Notes under the pieces: generated by a model
Database searches by the model: none
The model's input: the letters and a program-made list of their open reading frames with translations, nothing else
What the model was told of the DNA's origin: nothing
Assembly (NCBI GenBank): GCA_015522055.1
Contig: WAMZ01000067.1
Location: forward strand, 1 to 11,837
Reading direction: 5' to 3'
Length of the DNA: 11,837 nucleotides
From: Candidatus Geothermarchaeota archaeon
Lineage (GTDB): Archaea; Thermoproteota; Nitrososphaeria; Geothermarchaeales; JDFR-13
Part shown: positions 6,633 to 11,837 of the stretch, piece after piece
Layout: every line of letters begins with the position of its first letter
Position numbering within the stretch: the first letter of the stretch is position 1
Made by a program: the position numbers and the translations under genes

Positions 6633-7553
6633 CTATATGAAAATAGGCTCATAAAAAACAACCTTAGGCTCATCCATCCCACTCCTCATATAGGCGACAC
6701 CCATACCCTCGGTATTGAACAACGCCCCGACCCCACCAAACCTATCCAAAGCTATGACACCTCCACTATCTCTGCCCCTAAGCCTAGTCATATAATTTAA
6801 GGCTCTCCTAACCGATGCTGGCAAGCTGTAGACACGCCTATACTGGACTATATTATAACATAACATTGAATCAATTATGTATTCCCCGACCCCAGTGGCA
6901 ACCGATGCAGCCAATTTACTAACCATTATCCCAGCCCCAAGTATACTACTATCACCCATCCTACCACCCAACTTAAATAGGATACCCCCTGTGGAGACTG
7001 CACCAGCCAAACCCCTATCAATATCGAGGGCCACCGCCCCCACAGTATCGCCAAAGACGGCCTTCGCCCTACTCAATCTATCTATATATCTCTCCGAGGC
7101 CTCACCAGACCTCACCAGTTGCCAGACACGCTCCAAACCAGTCAACTCATCCGCATACATCTCCCTAAAACCCAATCTAAGTCCAAAATTCTTCGCCTCA
7201 ACCCCCACCAAAATTCTATGAGGAGTCCTCCTCATAACCTCCAATGCAAGTCTAACAGGATTTTTGATATTCGGGACCGCCCCAACGGCTCCAAAAGACC
7301 CATCATCAACCATCACAGCCGCATCCAGTTCAATAACCCCATCCGATGTAGGCACACTACCAGCTCCAGCATTGAAGTAGCCGGAGTCTTCGAGATACGC
7401 AACCGCCTCAACTACAGCATCCAAAGAAGAACCACCGCCCTCCAGAACCTTATACCCCCTTAGAGCAGCATCAAACAAATACTTCTTTCTACTCTCGACA
7501 TATTTTCTGGCTATCTTACCCGCACCGCCATGGACTATTATAACAGGCCTCAT
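6633..7553 (-). CDS. Plant-type L-asparaginase / isoaspartyl peptidase (Ntn hydrolase)
   Basis: An N-terminal nucleophile hydrolase that would cleave isoaspartyl dipeptides and/or L-asparagine to aspartate in the cytoplasm. The precursor self-cleaves before the catalytic threonine. That residue is Thr170 in GDTVGAVALD, giving alpha and beta chains of about 169 and 137 residues. Other family signatures are HGGAG near the N-terminus (8-12), NAGAGSVPTSDGVIELDAAVM (61-81), STGGILFKLGGRMGDSSILGAG (187-208) and the ATGVGE oxyanion segment (219-224). The family more often has CTG-GE there. The 306-residue length is normal. It is divergent from the HIT gene, and TATA-like elements lie in the 84-base gap. 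Isoaspartyl peptidase versus asparaginase preference cannot be decided from sequence. Confidence 0.94.
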   Translation of the reverse strand: MRPVIIVHGGAGKIARKYVESRKKYLFDAALRGYKVLEGGGSSLDAVVEAVAYLEDSGYFNAGAGSVPTSDGVIELDAAVMVDDGSFGAVGAVPNIKNPVRLALEVMRRTPHRILVGVEAKNFGLRLGFREMYADELTGLERVWQLVRSGEASERYIDRLSRAKAVFGDTVGAVALDIDRGLAGAVSTGGILFKLGGRMGDSSILGAGIMVSKLAASVATGVGEYIIDSMLCYNIVQYRRVYSLPASVRRALNYMTRLRGRDSGGVIALDRFGGVGALFNTEGMGVAYMRSGMDEPKVVFYEPIFI

Positions 7554-7637
7554 CCCCGAAGACCTAAATTAATATAAAGCCTCCAGCCCCTAAAATTAAA
7601 TTAATGTAGACAATTTCTATGCTAGAGGGGATATCCT
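7554..7637. promoter_or_regulatory. Divergent promoter region, asparaginase / HIT gene
   Basis: Rightward, TAAAATTAAATTAAT (7591-7605) would start transcription near 7623, and GAGGGG at 7625-7630 is the SD, seven bases before the TTG at 7638. Leftward, the same A+T block or CTTTATATTAA (7569-7579) could act as TATA box. The second is slightly close to the ATG for a leaderless start. The overlap of the two cores suggests mutually dependent promoters. Confidence 0.45.
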
Positions 7638-8129
7638 TTGGATAGGCTTTGGGCACCATGGAGAATAGAATATATAAAGATGCCTAAGCCAGATACATGC
7701 ATACTATGCGAGATACCAGCCGACGACAAGGCCAATGACCGGAAGAATCTACTTCTATATAGGGGTAAACAATGCTATATAGTCCTGAATAAATATCCAT
7801 ATAACAATGGACATATAATGATAGCACCATATAGGCATATCCCAAGCGTCACAGACCTTACCGACGATGAAGCCTTTGAGATCCACCAGCTAACCAAATT
7901 ATCGATAAAAATACTTGATGAGACCATGAAACCGGGTGGATATAATATAGGCGCCAATATAGGTAGGGCCGCCGGAGCTGGAATAGAGGAACACTACCAC
8001 CTACATATAGTGCCTAGATGGGTAGGTGACACAAACTATATGCCAGTAATATCCAATACAAAGATTATAGTAGAACATATTCTGGAGACCTACGATAAAT
8101 TGAGAGAGGCTCTAGAGAGAATTATTTAA
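7638..8129 (+). CDS. HIT-family nucleotide hydrolase/transferase with zinc site
   Basis: A histidine-triad protein that would hydrolyse or phosphorolyse nucleotide substrates such as diadenosine polyphosphates or nucleoside phosphoramidates through a histidine-nucleotide intermediate. The triad HYHLHIVPRW gives His119, His121 (expected nucleophile) and His123. A CILC pair (Cys21, Cys24) with His59 and His67 is the likely structural zinc site. The N-terminus LWAPWRIEYI is typical of the Ap4A phosphorylase-like branch. The 163-residue length fits that branch. The start is TTG, supported by GAGGGG seven bases upstream and by the conserved DRLWAPWR that immediately follows. It converges on the DMT transporter gene and overlaps it by eight bases. 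The exact substrate is not readable from sequence. Confidence 0.93.
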   Translation: MDRLWAPWRIEYIKMPKPDTCILCEIPADDKANDRKNLLLYRGKQCYIVLNKYPYNNGHIMIAPYRHIPSVTDLTDDEAFEIHQLTKLSIKILDETMKPGGYNIGANIGRAAGAGIEEHYHLHIVPRWVGDTNYMPVISNTKIIVEHILETYDKLREALERII

Positions 8130-9003
8130 CACCTTTAAATGATACTATATAAATCGATAAAGCAATAACCATGCCACCTATAATCGACTCGAACGGAGGC
8201 ACCTCACCAAACAAGAATAGTGAATATATGGTGGCGGACACAGGCTCAAGCAACCCCACCAATGAAGTCTCATGAGGCCTCAAACCCTTCAAAGAAGATA
8301 TAAATAACGTATGCCCAATAGCTGTGGGGATAATACCCAATGCAATTATTAATGCCAAGGCCGATATGTTGCTGAATGGAAACGAGATATCTACACCTAC
8401 CACCAATGAATAGACTAGAATCACCGGAACAGATAGGCTATAAACTACACACATAACCGATACAGTGTCACGTGTCGAAATGTATTTACCCGCAACTACA
8501 TAAACAGCATATAGGAATGCGGATATCAGGGCCTCAACATCCCCAATAAATGTACCTCCACCCCCCAAACCCCTAATCACCATTATAAAAGCCCCAAGGA
8601 AACCCAGAGTTACACCCAGGACATCAACCTTACTGATCCTCGCTACACCCAAGAAAAAAGATATGATTAGTGTCATAACCGGAGCGGTATTGGCCAACAA
8701 TGTAGCATTAATTATATACGTATCTATAACGGACTGGATGTAGAATATGAAGTGAAGTGATAGAGCAAGGGCCATAAACACCATAACCCTAAAATCATTC
8801 AATAAAGCCTTGTCAAATACCTTAACCATAACCCTAGCTCTTAACACCGAGTAGATAATCACAACCAATACGAGTGAACCGATTATAAGCCTGTAAAAAG
8901 CAATAGAGAAACTATTTACACCATAGAACGAAAGATACCTAATAAATATAGATGCAGTGCCAAACGCGAAACCAGCCACCAACGCCTCAAGGAGACTATG
9001 CAT
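8122..9003 (-). CDS. DMT-superfamily (EamA) transporter
   Basis: A ten-helix drug/metabolite transporter built from two EamA repeats, acting in the cytoplasmic membrane. Family members export amino acids, nucleosides or other metabolites; the substrate is unknown here. Typical segments are FGTASIFIRYL at the first helix, FYRLIIGSLVLV at the second, ANTAPVMTLIISFFLG in the first repeat and the second-repeat GLRPHETSLVGLLEPVSATIYSLFLFGE. The frame is open up to a TTG at 9063, but ATG at 9003 is chosen. It gives the usual short N-terminus (MHSLLEALVAG), and a TATA box on the minus strand (about 9027-9035) predicts leaderless initiation there. ATG at 9018 is another option. It is 293 residues from the chosen start. 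Confidence 0.92.
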   Translation of the reverse strand: MHSLLEALVAGFAFGTASIFIRYLSFYGVNSFSIAFYRLIIGSLVLVVIIYSVLRARVMVKVFDKALLNDFRVMVFMALALSLHFIFYIQSVIDTYIINATLLANTAPVMTLIISFFLGVARISKVDVLGVTLGFLGAFIMVIRGLGGGGTFIGDVEALISAFLYAVYVVAGKYISTRDTVSVMCVVYSLSVPVILVYSLVVGVDISFPFSNISALALIIALGIIPTAIGHTLFISSLKGLRPHETSLVGLLEPVSATIYSLFLFGEVPPFESIIGGMVIALSIYIVSFKGVK

Positions 9004-9025
9004 CCTTACACTAGACATTATAATA

Positions 9026-9036
9026 AAATAATATAT
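9026..9036. promoter_or_regulatory. TATA element between transporter and pyruvate kinase
   Basis: On the minus strand TATATTATT is centred 26-28 bases before the transporter ATG at 9003, fitting a leaderless transcript. On the plus strand the same A+T block would start transcription near 9057 and could serve pyruvate kinase. One element may drive both directions. Confidence 0.45.
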
Positions 9037-9091
9037 CACCACTGCATACTTCAATAATAGCAAAGATTATTTGAGAGAGATGAATAGTGGT

Positions 9092-10471
9092 ATGAGGAGG
9101 ACGAAGATAATTGCTACGATAGGGCCATCGTCAAGCGACAAACAGGTTATCAAGGCGATGGTAAAGGCAGGTGCAGATGCCCTAAGAATAAACTTTGCCC
9201 ACGGAGACCACAGGCTATTCAAGAGAATAGTTGAATGGATTAGGCAGATAGAGGAGGAGACGGATCAATATATTCCAATAATTGGAGACATACAGACAAA
9301 GGTGATCAGAGTAAAAAATAGAGAGAATATAGAAATCTTGAAAGGAAGGAGATATATAATTTCGAAGGATGAAGGAATAATAGTCGATGAAGACGGCTTC
9401 TATAGTAATATAGATGTTGGGGACCACATACTACTCGATGATGGACTAATAGAGATGGAGGTAGAGAAAATAGATGAGAAAAAACAGAGGATATATGTAA
9501 CTAGCTTGGTGAACGGTGTTCTAAAACCAAACAAGAAAATAATTATAAAGGGGAAGACAGGGGGTGGAGAATTACTAACCGATAAAGACATAGCAGATCT
9601 AAAGTTTTCAATAGAGAATCAACTGGAATATATAGCTATATCCATGGTTAGAGGTAAAGAAGACCTAAAGAGAGTAAGGGGGATAGTGGAAGACCTAGGG
9701 GGCGAGCCATGGATAATCTCAAAGATAGAGCATCCACAGTCACTCGAGAGGCTCGACGAAATAACCAAGGAATCCGACGGCCTACTAGTAGCTAGGGGAG
9801 ACCTTGGACAACACATAGACCTAGAGGAGATACCAGTTGTCCAGAAGGAGATAATAGAGACAGGAAGCAGATACGGCAAAATAACTATATTGGCTACCCA
9901 GCTACTCGAGAGTATGATTAATAGTGAGACACCAACCAGGGCTGAGGTAACAGACCTATTCAACGCTGTAGAAGAGGGTGTGGATGCGATCATGTTAACG
10001 GGTGAGACTGCTATAGGTAGATACCCAGTTGAGACAATTAGATGGGCTGATAGAATCCTAAGCTTCGTGGACAGATATCTAGAGGGTAGGAGAGCAATAC
10101 ATTATAAACCAGACTTTATAGAAACATTGTACGATAAGTTTGCCAGGGGAGTCATATACATATCGAATATACTGGAGGGTAGGATAGTAGGCTTTACGAA
10201 AGGGGGGAACACGGCTAGGAGGCTCTCCCGATACAAACCAAACAAGCCCTTATGGATAGCCACCACCAGACAGTACATAGCTAGGAAGATAAATATCCTC
10301 TATGGAATAAAGCCCATGTACACAGAGAACCACGAGGATATCATGAAGATACTCATCAAGACCAAGGACAAACTGCTTGAACAAGGCATTTTACATCATG
10401 GGGACATAGTTATATATGTAATAGGGATGAGGAAAGAGACAACCGATGTAATGAGATTCGAAATAATATAA
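9092..10471 (+). CDS. pyk: Pyruvate kinase with altered monovalent-cation motif
   Basis: Transfers phosphate from phosphoenolpyruvate to ADP, giving ATP and pyruvate at the end of glycolysis. Conserved elements (numbered from this ATG) are MRRTKIIATIGPSS at the N-terminus, RINFAHG with Arg32 and Asn34, SKIE with catalytic Lys211 and metal ligand Glu213, ARGDLG with metal ligand Asp237, ATQLLESM with Thr269, and LTGETAIGRYPVE. The A, B and C domains are all present in about 459 residues, a normal length. The cation segment reads GDIQTKVIRV instead of DTKGPEIRT (potassium-dependent) or DLQGPKIRV (potassium-independent), and the serine potassium ligand is Ala36. Start is uncertain: TTG 9071 and ATG 9080 are in frame, and ATG 9092 aligns best with the family. 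It is divergent from the transporter and followed by a guide RNA. Confidence 0.95.
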   Translation: MRRTKIIATIGPSSSDKQVIKAMVKAGADALRINFAHGDHRLFKRIVEWIRQIEEETDQYIPIIGDIQTKVIRVKNRENIEILKGRRYIISKDEGIIVDEDGFYSNIDVGDHILLDDGLIEMEVEKIDEKKQRIYVTSLVNGVLKPNKKIIIKGKTGGGELLTDKDIADLKFSIENQLEYIAISMVRGKEDLKRVRGIVEDLGGEPWIISKIEHPQSLERLDEITKESDGLLVARGDLGQHIDLEEIPVVQKEIIETGSRYGKITILATQLLESMINSETPTRAEVTDLFNAVEEGVDAIMLTGETAIGRYPVETIRWADRILSFVDRYLEGRRAIHYKPDFIETLYDKFARGVIYISNILEGRIVGFTKGGNTARRLSRYKPNKPLWIATTRQYIARKINILYGIKPMYTENHEDIMKILIKTKDKLLEQGILHHGDIVIYVIGMRKETTDVMRFEII

Positions 10472-10496
10472 ATCTACTTAATAACATTATAGTTAA

Positions 10497-10559
10497 TGGT
10501 AATGATGAGAACTCCCTGAACCGACTAATAGGATGAAGAGAACGAATTGCCCTGAACCA
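10497..10559 (+). ncRNA. C/D box 2'-O-methylation guide sRNA
   Basis: Box C ATGATGA is at 10502-10508 and box D CTGA at 10552-10555. The closing stem TGGT/ACCA (10497-10500 with 10556-10559) plus the three-base bulge A-A-T, sheared G10504-A10555 and A10505-G10554, T10506-T10553 and pair G10507-C10552 form an exact kink-turn for L7Ae. Box C' is ATGAAGA (10533-10539), and the C'-to-D guide GAACGAATTGCC is exactly 12 bases. D' is either CCGA (10521-10524, 12-base guide GAACTCCCTGAA) or CTGA (10516-10519, only seven bases). By the N+5 rule the D guide would methylate the A opposite T10547 in a target GGCAATTCGTTC. The target was not identified. It lies directly after pyruvate kinase and may be processed from its mRNA; the 3' edge touches the convergent gene's stop. 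Confidence 0.78.
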
Positions 10560-10564
10560 CTAAT
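10502..10564 (+). repeat. Tandem duplicated half-unit within the C/D RNA
   Basis: Unit 1 (10502-10529) reads ATGATGAGAAC then TCCCTGAACCGACTAAT. Unit 2 (10533-10564) reads ATGAAGAGAAC, then GAATTG, then CCCTGAACCACTAAT. The two share their beginning and end and differ mainly in the guide, where unit 1 lacks several bases. The similarity reaches beyond what boxes alone require. Confidence 0.6.
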
Positions 10565-11651
10565 CCTCCAAACTATCCAATATCCTCGAGACTAATAGAG
10601 ACTCTCTATCTCTAGACGCTTCACCAATCCTCCTTATATAATTAACTATATTTCGGAAACTGTCCCTAAGACCCAAGTCATATAGCTTTAGCGCAGCAGC
10701 CAATATACTCTCCAACTCATATTCCGACAAATTTTCTATCCTATCCTCATTATAAAACCTCTCTGTCATCTTTAGATATGCCTCGTCATCACTATATAGA
10801 ATCCTGGCAAGGGCACCCATGACTCTAGACATTAAACCAACCATATTGGGATACATATCCTTAAACTTATTGTAAAACCATCTAAAAGCGATAAACTCCC
10901 TCGCAATAAATGACCTATCCCTCGAGACCTGCATATACCTAAGAAGATCACGCAGATAGTTTTCAACAGCAACCTCATCGAACTCACGAACCATCCTAGC
11001 TACATAGGTATCCCTAAAATATCTATCCCCCCTCTCTTCAATCCCATTGCTAAACTCCTCGTCAGATGAATATAATTCAATAAGGAGGACCAAGGATATA
11101 TATGAAACCAGTGAAAAGGCCATCTCCTTAGGGCTATTCAAGAAATTAAGCAGCGTCGAGAAGTACTGTATAGCGGTAAACCCCCCATCCAGATCCCTAT
11201 TGAAGAATGAATGGAGCCCATATAACAGGACGCCAGAAGATACTATCGCAGCCTCCTCCACAGACTTGTTATTCAAGACATTCAGAGTCTGCTTAACAAG
11301 ATGGTTTATCGGGTCGTCTACACCACTTATAACCTCAGCCACCCTATCTACGACAGGCTTAGCCAAATCATTAACATATATATAGCACGACTCTATGGGT
11401 AACATGGGAGGCACAAAAACAAACTCATCCTGGGTCTCCTCAATGGCATCCAGCAAATCAGTACCTATGAGCATTAAATAATCCGCTCCATCCCTACCAC
11501 TCAAAGTGAAATAAACTATATATTCCACGAGATCATCATAGAAATTAAATACATCCCTAAGTGTCAAACTATCCTTATTCTTCTTATAATACTTAATAAA
11601 CTTCTTAATATACCTGGAGGCACCACGGTATTTTATGCCTAACCAAACCAT
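10560..11651 (-). CDS. Helical protein of unknown function (363 aa)
   Basis: I do not recognise this family. The protein is almost entirely alpha-helical in character and rich in aromatic and acidic residues, with basic residues at the N-terminus (KYRGASRYIKKFIKYYKKNK). It has no zinc motif and no nucleotide-binding loop. A hydrophobic stretch around 187-203 (MAFSLVSYISLVLLIEL) could be a buried helix rather than a membrane segment. There is no signal peptide. The regular helix spacing suggests a helical-repeat or bundle protein. The ATG at 11651 is supported by a TATA box centred 26 bases upstream. It converges on pyruvate kinase and the guide RNA, and its stop codon touches the RNA's closing stem. 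Codon use matches the neighbours, so nothing points to recent transfer. Confidence 0.78.
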   Translation of the reverse strand: MVWLGIKYRGASRYIKKFIKYYKKNKDSLTLRDVFNFYDDLVEYIVYFTLSGRDGADYLMLIGTDLLDAIEETQDEFVFVPPMLPIESCYIYVNDLAKPVVDRVAEVISGVDDPINHLVKQTLNVLNNKSVEEAAIVSSGVLLYGLHSFFNRDLDGGFTAIQYFSTLLNFLNSPKEMAFSLVSYISLVLLIELYSSDEEFSNGIEERGDRYFRDTYVARMVREFDEVAVENYLRDLLRYMQVSRDRSFIAREFIAFRWFYNKFKDMYPNMVGLMSRVMGALARILYSDDEAYLKMTERFYNEDRIENLSEYELESILAAALKLYDLGLRDSFRNIVNYIRRIGEASRDRESLLVSRILDSLED

Positions 11652-11672
11652 CCCAATAATAGAATATGCATA

Positions 11673-11684
11673 GATATATAGTTA
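11673..11684 (-). promoter_or_regulatory. TATA box for the 363-residue gene (leaderless)
   Basis: TAACTATATATC on the minus strand has TATATA centred at about 11677, exactly 26 bases before the A of the ATG at 11651. This predicts a leaderless mRNA. Confidence 0.6.
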
Positions 11685-11770
11685 AAGCAATAGATACCAG
11701 CAATATAAGGTCCAAATATACAATACCACCTATAAAGAATCTTTATTATAGTCGGCAGATTATACCATAA

Positions 11771-11778
11771 GTTAAATA
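11771..11778 (+). promoter_or_regulatory. TATA box for the truncated gene at the right edge
   Basis: GTTAAATA is centred about 26-28 bases before the ATG at 11803 and predicts a leaderless start. The rest of the gap 11652-11770 holds only A+T-rich promoter sequence and a weak imperfect hairpin at 11730-11751. Confidence 0.5.
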
Positions 11779-11797
11779 GATATTTCTAGATATATCT
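11778..11797 (+). repeat. Two tandem 10-base near-palindromes between TATA box and start
   Basis: AGATATTTCT (11778-11787) is followed directly by AGATATATCT (11788-11797). The second is a perfect palindrome; the first differs by one base. Their place between TATA box and start codon is that of a repressor operator, but A+T-rich chance palindromes are common. Confidence 0.4.
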
Positions 11798-11802
11798 AAC
11801 AA

Positions 11803-11837
11803 ATGAGAAAAGGAATAGTCAAGAAACTCATACTACA
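11803..11837 (+). CDS. Start of a gene cut by the window edge
   Basis: ATG at 11803 opens a frame MRKGIVKKLIL that runs off the window. A basic start followed by hydrophobic residues resembles the beginning of a signal peptide or membrane helix. The TATA box at 11771-11778 fits a leaderless start here. Eleven residues are too few to name a product. Confidence 0.45.
   Translation, partial: MRKGIVKKLIL

Noticed and set aside
6877..7463. Two long open frames antisense to the asparaginase gene
   Set aside because: They have low-complexity Pro/Ser/Asn-rich translations, typical of shadow frames opposite a real gene.
8122..9063. Longer transporter reading frame from the TTG at 9063
   Set aside because: The added 20 residues run through the probable TATA box, and ATG 9003 gives the usual family N-terminus with leaderless spacing.
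11730..11751. Hairpin CTATAAAGA / TCTTTATTATAG as a terminator or regulatory RNA
   Set aside because: The stem is A+T-only with a bulge, upstream of a promoter, and no archaeal T-tract terminator follows.
11666..11770. A 34-codon open frame on the plus strand starting at ATG 11666
   Set aside because: It covers the TATA box of the divergent 363-residue gene, has no SD and its composition is simply that of A+T-rich intergenic DNA.

Overview
This looks like chromosomal DNA from a thermophilic crenarchaeote (Thermoproteota). The sequence is A+T-rich, with heavy use of ATA and AGG codons and TTG start codons. TATA boxes often lie about 26 bases before a start codon, as in leaderless transcripts, while internal operon genes carry GGTG-type Shine-Dalgarno sites. 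The gene content is archaeal: an Ntn asparaginase, a DMT exporter, a pyruvate kinase without the classical potassium-binding residues, and an apparent C/D box guide RNA. I do not commit to a genus.

Left part (1-4402): a thioredoxin converges on a leftward pair made of a 177-residue helical protein and an SPFH-domain protein with two C-terminal zinc ribbons. A divergent promoter region separates this pair from a rightward pair of membrane proteins, each with an N-terminal zinc ribbon and two C-terminal membrane helices. These two look like tandem paralogues. The four genes resemble in content the bacterial YdjG/YdjH/YdjI set that works with PspA at the membrane, but no PspA gene is present here. 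A small 85-residue gene follows.

Middle (4461-7553): a type I membrane protein with an unrecognised ectodomain overlaps, tail to tail, a tatA-tatC operon (twin-arginine export, ATGA overlap). Upstream of tatA on the same strand is a plant-type (Ntn-hydrolase) asparaginase/isoaspartyl peptidase.

Right part (7638-11837): a zinc-binding HIT-family nucleotide hydrolase/transferase converges on a DMT/EamA transporter. Pyruvate kinase is divergent from the transporter. Directly after pyruvate kinase, in the convergent gap, is an RNA with boxes C, D', C' and D and a perfect kink-turn closing stem: a C/D box 2'-O-methylation guide RNA. It appears to be built from a tandemly duplicated half-unit. The last complete gene is a 363-residue helical protein of unknown function with a leaderless promoter. 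A further gene begins at 11803 and runs off the window.

No IS element, CRISPR array, tRNA or rRNA was seen, and no gene-free stretch exceeds 300 bases. The strongest points for a second look are the C/D RNA, the PspA-less SPFH/zinc-ribbon module and the remodelled cation site of pyruvate kinase.
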